Source: Pempheris klunzingeri
Lineage: Eukaryota > Chordata > Actinopteri > Acropomatiformes > Pempheridae
Length of the DNA stretch: 64,000 bases
Assembly (NCBI RefSeq): GCF_042242105.1
Contig: NC_092016.1
Location: 10,616,501-10,680,500, forward strand
Direction of reading: 5' to 3'
The position numbers and the translations under genes are program-made. Below, piece by piece: positions 40,897 to 53,298 of the stretch (position 1 is its first letter; each line of letters begins with the position of its first letter). The notes beneath the pieces are model-generated. The model did not search any database and had not been told where the DNA came from. It saw nothing but the letters and a program-made list of their open reading frames with translations.

Positions 40897-43800
40897 ATGG
40901 CATTCTGGAGGAGAAATACTCACATTGGTAAGACTTTTTTTTTCTAGATCTAAAACTATGTAACAACAGGAAATAATCTTTGGTGTGGAGGGTAACTGGC
41001 TATAGGTTTGAGGTTTGCAAAATGAAGAAAACAGCTAAAATTGAAATCGCTGCATTGCCGTTCTAAAGCTAGAGACATACCCTGTTAAGGTATCTGAGAC
41101 TTCCAGGCAGTTGTAACCCCTCATCCTGTCCTGGTGCATTGGATGGGTTTAAAGAGTTCAAATGAAACAGTATACACTAGCTTCTCTCTCTCTGGACATC
41201 ATGTGTGTTTTTTGTGTGTGTGGTGTACATGTGTTTGTCATTTGTAATCAGTATCTGCCTCACGCACAGAGTGAGGCGACCTTTTACCTTGCAAGGACAA
41301 ACTCACATGTTTCCATGATTTTGAATAGGGTTCAGGAGTGTTTAAATACCTCAACAATGAATATCCTGAAAAGAACTGAGATGAAACTAAAGGTACATTT
41401 GCTGTGCCTTTGTCCTTTAGGGAAACATTTTCTGTATAGCTGCTGAAACTGATCATGTAAAAGCTCCTTGTATCGACGTTTGACTCAGGAGGAATATGGT
41501 CTCAATTATGTAGTTGTGTTCATGAATCGTTTCACTGAAAGCTGCTCGGACTTGCAGACATACTCAAGAGGTTCCTCCAGAAATAAGAGAAAGCTTTGTG
41601 CCGTGTTAGAAAAATATCGCATTGACATGTCCTCTAATTAAATGTTTAAGCAGACCAAAGCCTTTGAACAACAAAACCCTCTCTGAATAATTAACTACCA
41701 TTGTAACTGATAGCAGGACGTTGGACTATCCTGTTGCAGCTTTGTGCACGAGTTATCCATAATTCAACAATAATTTAACCTCGTTTGGAAACAGCAGCTC
41801 CTTCAGGCGTTGGTCTGTGTTGAAGGTCTACAGTGCTTTGATAAATGGTTTCATCATCTTGCTGGTGACTCGTATTTATTTTGTTGTTCGTGAGATAGTA
41901 CATGTCCCGTTGAGACTTTTTAAAAAGCTTGACTGAGCATGATAATGAACTTTGATGCATCATATAGTTGTCAGAGCCGTTAGATGACTGCCAACATTGT
42001 AATTGAGGATGAAGTCTTCAGTTCTTGGGTAAAAAGGGCAGATCAGACGGATTGAGTCCACACTCATGAAGCAGACTCACCTGAAGCGATGCTATTTACT
42101 CCCTTTTAGTGGGTGAATCCACCATATCTGGATGCCATAGTGGATTTATGTGCATTGATATCCCATATATAAGATATGGTGTGGTGAATGAGACAGTGTG
42201 AAAGTAAAAGGTAACAAGTAATAGATAGCCTCTGACTTCAACACATGACAGTATACTTCAATAGCAGAGCTGCTACGTATGGTTGACAGTACTTTCTACT
42301 TCAGTGGAATAAAGAAAAGCTGCTTTATGCCAGTGGTGCAAAGAAAGGTACAATACTAATGAGATAATAATAGTGTGAAATTAAGTGGGGTCGAGGTCTG
42401 GTGTGTTCACTAATCAGCATATGGGGTTTATTAGAGAAGTGATGAGAGAGAGAGGGAGCTGTGTATTAGTCAGTTTTAAGTTCATGGACTTGCAGTTATT
42501 GGGTGACGTTTAACGGCAAGTTGCAGAAGTGAATGAGGGGAGTACAAAAGTAAGTCTGCTGAAGAAAAATCAATGAATGATTGGAAAAACAGAAAAGTAA
42601 CTAAGTCTGAATATTATTTAGATAATATGTCTGAATCTATTAACTTGACCGTGTGCTCTCTGGACGCAGAGAAGGAACGCCATGTGAAAGCCAATGCTCG
42701 GGACTACAATGACAAGTTCTGCTATGCTGTAAGTAGAATGACACCTAAAATGATCTTAGGTTTCTCACTGTGTATCATCTGATGAATTTCTAAATGTTTG
42801 TCTCTTCAGGACAATCGCATCAAAACCTCCAAGTACAACATCTTCACCTTCCTGCCCATCAACCTGTTTGAGCAGTTGCAGAGGGTGGCCAATGCTTACT
42901 TCTTAGTGCTGTTGATACTGCAGGTAGGAGAAAGTGTGTCTACGGGCATGTCATTGCTTTTGTGGATTCGTTTTTGTTTTTGGCAGGGGAGGGTAGAAAC
43001 TGAGAGAGCTAACCTGCTTATCTTTTCTCATAGTTAATTCCAGAGATCTCCTCCCTGTCCTGGTTCACGACCATTGTGCCTTTGGTGTTGGTGCTGGTCA
43101 TCACGGCTGTCAAAGATGCCACCGATGACTATGTAAGTTCACCTGTCCACTTATTGCAGCTCTCCTGGATGTTCCTCTTTTATCTCCCACCCTAAAAAAT
43201 TGTCACCCCTTTTGTACATTTTAGTTCCGACATAAGAGCGACCAGCAAGTCAACAACCGCCAGTCACAGGTTCTCATCAGGGGAAGGTACTTCATCACTT
43301 TCCTCTGTCGTTTTCTTTTAGATGCTTTGTTCAACTGCTGCAAAGTGATTATGTACTGTATGTTTATTGTCAATTATGACTTTTGATTTCCAAGGTTGCA
43401 GAATGAGAAATGGATGAACGTTCGAGTGGGAGATATCATCAAACTAGAGAATAACCAGTTTGTTGCTGTGAGTAAGCTTTGTGACATTATGAGGTGTTCT
43501 GTAAACTGGATGCTGATTCACTTAGAGTTGACTTCCTTTATCATTTTGTCGCAGAGTTTGTTTGATGGTGTTCAATTCTGTCTTTCACGTTCACATAAGA
43601 GTGAAAAAGTCAGGGAAGGGCAACAATTAAAGATTTCTTGTGGGAGATTCAGAGGCTGTTGAGTGCTCTTGCAGGTTCAAAGGTGCAGAGATTGATTTAT
43701 CGCTTTTTCTCACCACTGAGTGTTTCATATTGGTTTTACACGCAGGCAGACATCCTCCTTCTCTGTAGTAGTGAGCCCTATGGACTGTGCTATATTGAGA

Positions 43801-46800
43801 CTGCAGAGTTAGATGGGTAAGTGCTGCTCTAGTTGTGTAAAGTAAAACTGAAGAAATCTAAAAAAAAAATCATGTGTGTGAGGAAGAATTATTTTCGTAG
43901 ATAGTTTTTGCGGAAATTTAAAGTGAACGTGTGTGTTTTCTTAACAAAATTTTCTAAATTTCTCTGTCACTAGAGAAGATCAATTTTTAAAAAAAAAATA
44001 TTTTTCCCCAAACAGAGAGACGAATCTGAAAGTTCGTCAGGCTTTGAATGTCACCTCACATTTGGGAGATGTTACAAAACTAATGGACTTTGATGGTGAG
44101 TTGATGCTTGACATATTTGTTCATTCCAACATTTGCGTAACACATCACTGGTGGACACCTCAGGCCTTTTGTACATGGACTTACTGACCCGTTACACCCT
44201 TCAGATTGTGTGTATTTTGCTGTGTGAATGCAGCTCTATGAATTTTCTCCTGCAGTGATGACTGATGTTGGTAAGACTGCCTGTGCTTTGTTCCTCAGGA
44301 GAGGTAATTTGTGAGCCACCAAACAACAAGCTGGATAAATTTATAGGAACCTTACACTGGAGAGATAATAAATACCCTCTGGATAATGAAAAAATGCTAC
44401 TGAGAGGTTGTGTGCTCCGAAACACTGAGTGGTGCTTTGGAATGGTCATCTTTGCTGGTACGATATTTTTGTTCTCTGCATCCATAAAATCCGTTTCTCT
44501 GAGCTGCTCACAAACCCCCTTGTTGTTGGTGCTTTTTTTAACACTCATGTCTGTTTCCCTCCAACAGGGCTGCAAACCAAACTGATGCAGAACTGCGGAC
44601 GGACGACTTTTAAAAGGACAAGTATTGACAAGCTGATGAACACTTTGGTTTTGTGGGTAAGCTGATTTCATACAGTTACTAACATAGTATGCTTCATATT
44701 ATTATTTTGAAAGACATTTTTATAAAAGATAAACTGATGAAATAATAGTCCTGGAACGATGATCTGTATTTCAGATCTTTGCCTTCCTCATTTGTATGGG
44801 GGTTATTTTGGCCATTGGAAACACTATCTGGGAGAGTCGGATTGGCAGAAACTTCCAGGTATTTTTGCCGTGGGATGAGATTCAGAGCAGTGCTGTTTTC
44901 TCTGGCTTCCTCACCTTCTGGTCTTACATCATCATCCTCAACACTGTTGTGCCCATCTCACTGTATGTCAGGTAAAGACAAAAACATGAAACATATTGAG
45001 TTTATCTCCGAAATGAAATACATAGATACAGTTTACATTTATATTGTTGGTGTTCATCTATATCCTGTTATTTCTTAGCTGTGCGAGTTGATTTCCTAAA
45101 TTAATGACGTTTGCAACACCGTACTTCAGTGTGGAGGTCCTGCGGCTCGGTCACAGTTACTTCATCAACTGGGACAGGAAGATGTACTACAGTCAGACGG
45201 ACACTGCAGCGGAAGCCCGTACCACCACCCTGAACGAGGAGCTGGGACAGGTGGAGTTTATCTTCTCCGACAAGACTGGCACCCTCACCCAGAACATCAT
45301 GGTCTTCAGCAAGTGCTCCATCAATGGACAGATGTATGGTATGGAGCATTTTTGAAATGTAACTTGCTAAAACTTAGCAATAATACATTATATTACTGTT
45401 CTAAAATCAGCCTCTTAGTAAAATTTAGTTCTAAAAAATTGTGTTAGCTTACTTACCTGAGCATAGCTTCCCCCACTCCCACGGATGACTAGTAGAAATA
45501 GTCCAATAGTCCATTATTATTATTATCATTTGGTAGAACTATATTTTTGTAATGTTTGGCATGATATTTAAGTTATTACTTTACTTTTTTTCCCTCTCAG
45601 GAAATGTCTATAATGAATTCGACCAGAAGGTGGAAATTACAGAAGTAAGTAAGGCCAAAACAGCATGACTTATTCACTACTGATAATACTGATAATAACA
45701 TATTAACTATGCTGGTGGTCTGTGTGTCTTCAGAAAACCGCCTGTGTGGACTTTTCCTTCAACCCTCTATGTGACAGAAAGTTTAAATTTTACGATGGCA
45801 GCCTGGTTGAAGCCATTAAACTGGAGGATCCTGCAGTGCAGGAGTTCTTCAGACTGCTGGCTTTATGCCACACTGTCATGCCAGAGGAGAAAAGTGAAGG
45901 TAAACTGTACACACGATCCAGAAGTAACATCAGTGGTAACAGAAATAAGTGAATACATTTAAGTGATTCTGATTGATGTTTTCTGTTAACATGAAGGAAA
46001 TTTGGTGTACCAGGCCCAGTCACCTGATGAGGGAGCCCTGGTCACTGCTGCACGAAACTTTGGGTTTGTCTTCCGGGCCCGAACCCCCGAGACCATCACG
46101 CTTTATGAGATGGGACGAGCTGTCACCTACCAGCTGCTGGCCATACTGGACTTCAACAACGTGCGCAAGAGAATGAGTGTCATTGGTTAGGTCTTCGCTT
46201 ATAACAGCAATGCTCCTTTTAGCTTACAAGTACTCAACATGATCATGCGCATTCATAATTTAGATATTTACCAAATTAATCAGAATCAGCAAGTCTGTTT
46301 CTCCACTGACTTCCCATTTGACATTTAATGACAATAGCTTTGGCAATTTGTACCAAATCTTTATTTACAAAGAACAGAATAAAGTTAACAGTCTCTGTGT
46401 AGATGCTTGTGTTTGCAGTCTGCAATCCATGAGCATATATATGTATGCAAGAAGGATCAGATTTAAAAAAAGTAATGTTGTTTTCTCTTGTTGTGCTTTA
46501 TAGTGAGAAATCCACAGGGCCAGATTAAACTCTATTCCAAAGGAGCTGACACTATTATCTTTGACCGTCTGGATCCATCCAGTGAAGACTGCATGTACAC
46601 TACCTCAGAACACCTCAGTGTAAGTGTTATACGATAGGACTCAGTGACTAAGACAAAAACATTAATGTGCTTATATAATACTGAGGACTCCTGCAGCAAG
46701 TGGAGCTGCAGGTAATGTGTTGATAGCTTTGTCCACATTACAGAAATAGATGGAGTTAGATAATATTAGTGTCTCTACTGAACAATGTCCTTTGTTACAG

Positions 46801-49071
46801 CAGTGAATGCTTCTCACACAAATGATTCATCACAAGCCCTATTGTTTTGCACACTACATCTGTTGTCAACAATTCTCTCGGCAGGAATTTGCTGGAGAAG
46901 GGCTTCGAACATTAGCTCTGGCCTACAAAGATCTGGATGAGGATTATTTTGAGGTTTGGATGAAGAAGCTTCTGTTCGCCAGCACTGTAATTGAGAACCG
47001 TGAGGATCAGCTGGATGTTCTCTACGAGGAGATCGAGCAGGGCTTGAAGGTAACATTGACATTCGCTTGTTTACATTACCATAAGCGATCAAGCTCACTT
47101 AGCCTCTGCAAACTGACTGTCGTCCGGGTTGAAGCTTCTAGGAGCCACCGCAATCGAAGACAAACTACAGGAAGGAGTCCCGGAAACTATCGTCTGTCTT
47201 AATCTAGCTGACATCAAGATCTGGGTCCTCACAGGAGACAAACTAGGTAGTGTATTTCGCCTAAATTGTCTTAAGACTGATACCTTTTATGTGAAAAACT
47301 ACAGAGATTTGAACCATGTAAAACATTTCAGAGACAGCGATGAACATCGGCTACTCCTGCAACATGCTGCGAGACGACATGAATGAGGTGTTTGTTATCT
47401 CTGGCCACACACTGCTGGAGGTGCAGCAGCAGCTCAGGTGACACACTGTCCATTGCTCCTTCACCTCCTCTCACACAACAGGTTGATATCCTCGCAACAA
47501 CTGCAACCGAATACCTTGGTGTATAAGTACTATTTTATCCAGCTGACCAAAAAAAAAAACCTCTGCCACTTAGTTCAAGTGTAATAAAGCTCTTATAAAC
47601 ATACTGAAACGGTATGTTCACTGGCTTTTTTCTCTCTGCAGGAGCGCTAAAGAGCATATTCTCGGCCTGAGTCGAGTTAGCAGTGCAGGAGATGTTGAGA
47701 AGATGGATATGTTTGCAGATGACTCTGTGTTTGAAGAGACCATTATTGCAGAGTATGCCTTAGTGATCAATGGACACAGCTTGGTAAGATCCTCAAATGT
47801 GATACGATTTACAGAATCTTCCTTTTGTGGAATGACAAGCATATCCTCCGTTTTTGTTTGTTTCTATTTTGGCTCTGATGCCTGCAGGTTTTATTTTGCT
47901 TATCAGTGGTTGTGTTGCTGTCCGCTGAGTCTGGCATCTCTGTGCTCTGCTGCTGACTGTGCCGAGTGTAATGAGCAGCAGAGAGCTGCTGTGCTGCTTA
48001 GGGCCCTCGGCTCTATTACAGGTTTTCATTAACATCCATTTCCTCACAGAGGAGCTGCTCCCTGGCTGTGCCTTAAGCAGTGCGCGTGATGCACAACAGC
48101 TCAGTGGAATTGTTACATCGAGCTGTTGCTTGGTGTTGCCCCTGCAGGGGGTTGAGGTTATAGGATGGTAATGATAGGTTTAACAGGTGTGATGTATGTG
48201 TTCTCCCTGAAGGCTCACGCTCTGGAGCCGCAGCTGGAGCACGTCTTGCTCGACCTGGCCTGTTTGTGTAAAACAGTCATCTGCTGCCGGGTCACTCCAA
48301 TGCAGAAGGCCCAGGTGGTGGAGCTGGTGAAGAGGCACAAGAGGGCCGTCACTCTGGCCATTGGAGACGGAGCCAATGATGTCAGCATGATCAAGAGTAG
48401 GTCTCAGGATCGATCGCTCTTACTCATAGACCCAAGAGCATGACACACTCAAACAGCCTGTTCGGGAACAAGAGCATGAAGGACACCTCTCATGTATTAC
48501 CGTCACATTAGTTCCTCAAGTTGTAACTCTTTTTCCTCTTATTCCCAATCAAAACAAATGTGGTAGCTGGAAATGTCATTATGCAATTATATGTGAACCA
48601 AAATCAATCAAATGTTATTTTCAGTTATACTCGCATATATGGATGTTTTTGTACAAAATATCATTAATATTTTTCTTGTGTTTTACAAAAAGAGGATTAG
48701 GAAATACAGGTAAAACTAAACGTTCACCCAGAAGGTTAGAAGGGTAGAAGATAAATATGGCCAGGACTTTAAGCGTTGTTAACCAACCTTCTGGGTTTTC
48801 ATAGATTAGTGGATGCTTAGCTCTGTGACTCCAATGTAATGATGATACACGAGAGACTGGGGCTACATGCAGCAGTGCAGCAGTAAGTTGAGCTGAATTT
48901 GCTGTGTCTTCGGGCTCTGCTGTTGTGTTCTTTAGCAAGACGCTGAATCCTTCATTAAAGCTTTCTGCAGAGACTCTTGTGGTCAATAACTGTCACACAG
49001 TAGAAAGAAGCCAGTGTTTCTTCCCTCTGAAACTAATATTCTATTGCAGTCGGCAGGTCTCTGCCTATTTT

Positions 49072-49102
<31 letters not shown>

Positions 49103-51485
49103 CTTCTGAAGCTGAACCTGGCCTTCCTCTGCAAGTAATAAGTAAAATCAACCAATTATAAGGTGACATTTGAATCGCAGGCTGTTCCTTTAATATGGTA
49201 GATATTTCATATGTTTCGATGATACTTAAATGATAGTTAAACAGTGATCCACAACGTGTGTTTCTTCCTCAGCTGCTCACATTGGTGTTGGCATCAGCGG
49301 TCAGGAGGGGATGCAGGCGGTTCTGGCGTCCGATTATTCCTTCGCTCAGTTTCGGTACCTGCAGCGCCTCTTGCTGGTGCATGGACGCTGGTCTTACTTC
49401 CGCATGTGTAATTTCCTGTGCTACTTCTTCTACAAGAACTTTGGCTTCACGCTGGTACACTTCTGGTACGGTTTCTTCTGTGGTTTCTCAGCTCAGGTAA
49501 GAAAATGGTACCATATGCCGACTGTATGGCCTGTATATTTTTTAAATGTTTCTCCTTTCATGTTGAATTAATGTAACTGTCCTCTGTCCACAGACTGTGT
49601 ATGACCAGTGGTTCATTACCCTCTTCAATATAGTCTATACGTCTCTACCAGTCCTGGCGATGGGACTTTTTGATCAGGTAATACTATTAAATACTGGTAA
49701 TAATGCACAGACTTACACAGATAATATCAAATGACCTAAATCTTTTTTCTTTTTTTTTTTTTAAACTCTTCATTTCAAAATTTGGAATAAAGTCCATTTA
49801 TTTTTCCAACAGTCTCCAATGGCAACCTCCTGAGCCATCTTATACTTTCCTTTTTGTTTTTCTTTTCAAGATACTGTCAAGTCATACAGGTGAATATCTT
49901 ATTACTATAGACCTCTTTTCCTGTGTCATGATTAATAAACTTCCCAAAGATTCTTAAATATCTTAGTTACTACAAAGCAATATTAACCCATGTCATAATA
50001 GGATATTATATATTGGTCACCTATCATACTGAATTTATCCTCTGCCATACAACTACCATCAAGCGCTTCCCTCAATATTTCACCCTATCCCTACCATTAT
50101 ATATAATAATACCTAACATATCACTTAACACTGATAATATCTCTGTTTCCCGAAGGATGTCAGTGACCGGAACAGCCTTCGCTACCCGAGCTTGTACAAA
50201 CCCGGCCAGCAAAACCTTCTCTTCAACAAACGAAAGTTTTTCCTGTGCATGCTGCAGGGGATTGGCACGTCATTCCTGCTCTTCTTCATTCCCTATGGAG
50301 CCTTTTCTGTCATGGTGAAAGAGGACGGCTCCCACTTTTCCGACCAACAAACGCTTGCTGTCACCATTGCAACATCCTTGGTCATTGTCGTAAGTGTTCA
50401 GGTAAGGGTATAAACAGACCAACAGCCCTGTTGATTAGCGAGATTAATAATAATAAACTTGTGTTTGTAATGCGTGTATCTGTTCCTAGATTGGATTTGA
50501 CAAACACTACTGGACAGCTGTCAATCATCTCTTTGTATGGGGGAGTCTGGCAGTGTACTTCGCCATATTATTTGCAATGCAGAGTGATGGCATATTTGGC
50601 ATCTTTCCAAGTAATTTTCCATTCATTGGTAAGTTCAGTTGGATGCCTGTGAAGAAATGTTACTGATGCATGGAAATTGAGTATGAATAAATTCAGATTT
50701 GTGTGTCCTCAGGTACGGCACGTAACTGCCTGTCAGAGAAGACTGTGTGGTTGGTCATTCTGCTCACCACTGTGGTTTGTGTTGTGCCCGGCCTAGTGGT
50801 CAGCTTCCTGAGAGTAGACCTCTTCCCAACTCTTACAGATAAGGTACAGTAAGTTCTGATACATAAGTAAGCAATAGTGCATTTTATGCTATTTTATAGT
50901 TACTCAACTACATTTCAGGAGGAAATATAATTTTCACTACACTACATTTGCTTTGCAGCTTTACTTTTAGATTTTATATAATACAATTAAATATTTTTAT
51001 ATTGTACAATTTTATATGATGATATATCAGTCAAAGGGGCTACTTTTTGCAGAATGATGCATTTCACTTTTGATACTTTAAGTAGATTTTTCTTACTTGT
51101 AATGGAGTAGTCTTACCTTGTGGGATTGGTGCTTTTACTTAAGTAAAGAGTCTCCACTGCTGCTGTTTTTTGACAGGTTCGTCATCTACAACAGTCCAGG
51201 AAGAGGGAAGGACCTCAGGAGCAGAACTTGAGGCGGGTACGCAGGACGAGCTCCCGCCGCTCTGCCTACGCCTTCTCCCACCAACAGGGTTACGGAGAGC
51301 TGATAACCTCCGGTAAAAACATGAGGGTGGGCACAGTGTCTTATGCTCGCTCCCCTGGAAGAACACCACACAGCTCCACCTGGATAGAAAACATGTTGAA
51401 GAGAAAGAACGAAGTCTCTTGCACATCTGTTGAAAGCACAGGAGCACCAGAAAGCAGCAACAGAGCAATACAGACTCCGAAGTGA
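40897..51485 (+). CDS. atp8b4: Phospholipid-transporting P4-ATPase, ATP8B4-type
   Basis: Twenty-seven coding exons join in frame to 1199 residues (human ATP8B4 1192): 40897-40927, 42670-42728, 42810-42923, 43034-43132, 43225-43286, 43395-43467, 43746-43816, 44016-44095, 44299-44457, 44568-44656, 44775-44971, 45130-45338, 45601-45644, 45734-45899, 45997-46185, 46504-46619, 46885-47049, 47135-47246, 47332-47437, 47642-47783, 48213-48396, 49273-49496, 49594-49677, 50156-50401, 50490-50628, 50713-50843 and 51177-51485. P4-ATPase hallmarks are present: actuator DGET (169-172), phosphorylated DKTGT (Asp392) and hinge GDGAND (812-817). Ten membrane segments are expected. The tail keeps the ATP8B4 blocks [20 protein letters not shown] and STWIEN. 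The enzyme should flip aminophospholipids to the cytosolic leaflet, usually with a CDC50 partner. Several acceptors end in AAG (exons 15, 18, 21, 24), yet frame and homology support them. Position next to galk2 supports ATP8B4 over ATP8B1/2. Confidence 0.95.
49074..49102 (+). repeat. ATT microsatellite in atp8b4 intron 21
   Basis: About nine or ten uninterrupted ATT units. Nothing else stands out in this intron. Confidence 0.9.
50870..51170 (-). mobile_element. Non-autonomous DNA transposon remnant (hAT-like), copy 3
   Basis: The segment contains tgctattttatagttactc, actacatttcaggaggaaat, actacactacatttgct, gatactttaagtagattt and cttttacttaagtaaagag, in the order seen in copies 1 and 2 (one end matches copy 1 best). 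It ends at tctccactgctg, just before the acceptor of the last atp8b4 exon. Ends are worn and no target duplication is visible. Confidence 0.5.
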
Positions 51486-52510
51486 CAGCACACAGACAGA
51501 ACTGGACCTCTGCTGACAGATACTGCACAAACTGTAGGATACCAGATGCACGGATCCAACAGACCAAGCACAAGGTGTGAGTGTTCTTCATTTGGGTGAA
51601 TTTATGCTCAAATCTAACAACACAGACGTACCTCATTTTTTATTAGTGTGAACCATGCAGGTTGAAGGTTAAAGGCCAATCAAAACATGATTATCTGAGG
51701 ATCCCTCCTTCCCCCCTAAAAAAAAGACAGCCATTGAAAACAAATAGTGGGCAACTTTTGAATCTTTATCATGCAAGACATGTGTTTAATGTGCAAAGTG
51801 AGCTTGGCAACAACAGGTATATGTAGGACTATATTATGCATGAGTTGCCAAAGTTAAAGAAATATTTGTCGTCCTGAGTGAACTGATCCAATTTGATCCT
51901 CAAGTTGTCGGTGCATTTATGCCATGATATTTTAAAGGCGTGTCCTTTTCTGATTAATAAAGAAAGGTTAGTACATTTCAGGACCTCAATATGAGCCTTC
52001 GGGTGCCACAAACTACTATGTCTACATATATTAATGGAATGAGCAAAAATAAATGTAGCCCCGAGCAACAGTACAAAAAGGATCAGTCAAAAAGTTTATT
52101 ATACTCACGTCTGTAAAGCCTATGCACTGAAACTCTCCTCTCAACCTACATTCAAAGTGCTAAAATACAAGTGTTCCTGTAAATACTGACATGAAGCTGC
52201 TGAATGTGATGATAAGCACAAGGTAATTTAAATATATTGCCACTGAACCAAGTGGAAACCTCACAATGGACCTTTTAATTGTATCATTCTGAGATCTGTG
52301 CTGTGCCTTGTATGGATCCTGTTTAAGATAATCCATCTTCTTTATTTGATATTGAATGGTTTACTCACAGAAATGTGTGAAACTGAATGAACTTGAATCT
52401 GATATTCTCTAAAAAATATTTAAATACAGTTGCTGCAAAACATTTGATTGATAATTATTAAACTCTAAACATGCTTTCTGTTTCAGTTGGACTCTAAGAC
52501 GGCTTCCCAA

Positions 52511-52529
52511 AATAAAGAGAATGAATAAA
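52511..52529 (+). terminator. atp8b4: Paired polyadenylation signals, probable atp8b4 3' end
   Basis: Two AATAAA hexamers within 19 bases, about 1.03 kb after the atp8b4 stop. Doubling makes this the best candidate among four. Confidence 0.4.
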
Positions 52530-53251
52530 GCATAGAGCGGAAATTAACTTTAAAACCGTTTTTCTATCAAATATTTCATACAACAGTTACCATGTGTCTC
52601 CCTGAGGAGATTTAAATGCAGAATGCTGCAGTGACATTCAGTACAGTACCGTGGCATGTGCCTTAGACCACACAGCCTCCACCATCACTGCTCGCTAATG
52701 AGGAGAAAATCGATGCCATGCAGAAACTCAAGCGCATCGTGTGATCTTATAATCAGAGCTGTCTAGCCGGATTTCCCCGTGGCTCACACAAACTTAACAC
52801 GACACACACCCGACACACTTTAACAGTTAAGAGTGTTAAGAGCTCCAGTGACGATTACTTCAAATGCACGTTCAATTATTATGTTCATGTACAAAATGTT
52901 AAAAAAATAAAGGATGAATGGATTTTATACAGTGGCACAAATTAAACATGATTCTTATTTTATTTGTCGTCTTGTCTTTTCTGAGGTGACACAGTGAGAC
53001 AGTGAATTAGCTATACAAACTCAATTTATTACGAAAACGTGAACATTCATGATTTAAAAAAAACATGTTTAACACAAAAATCATATTCCCTTCGTAGGAA
53101 ACATTTCACCACTGTTACTCATTTTTTGGCCCTTATATTCCAGAATAAAGAGTAATGAGATCAAATCGAACATCAAAGTCAGATTTACATTTTGTATCAT
53201 CTTGTCATTTGCAAGTGCCTTCTGCCACAATGTAAGTCTTAGAAAATGTTA

Positions 53252-53257
53252 TTTATT
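53252..53257 (-). terminator. galk2: Proximal polyadenylation signal of galk2
   Basis: Minus-strand AATAAA only about 42 bases after the galk2 stop codon (53299-53301). A second one lies at 53025-53030. Confidence 0.45.
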
Positions 53258-53298
53258 TCTCTGCAGCAGTGTATTTGAAACTGAATGACAGCTGTATT

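Larger units (their letters stand above)
51486..53298. other. Convergent 3' UTRs of atp8b4 and galk2
   Basis: The two genes face each other with 1.8 kb between stop codons. Plus-strand AATAAA signals for atp8b4 occur at 52048-52053, 52511-52516, 52524-52529 and 52906-52911. Minus-strand signals for galk2 (TTTATT on the plus strand) occur at 53252-53257 and 53025-53030. If the outermost signals are used, the transcripts would end within about 120 bases of each other. No gene lies between. Confidence 0.6.
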
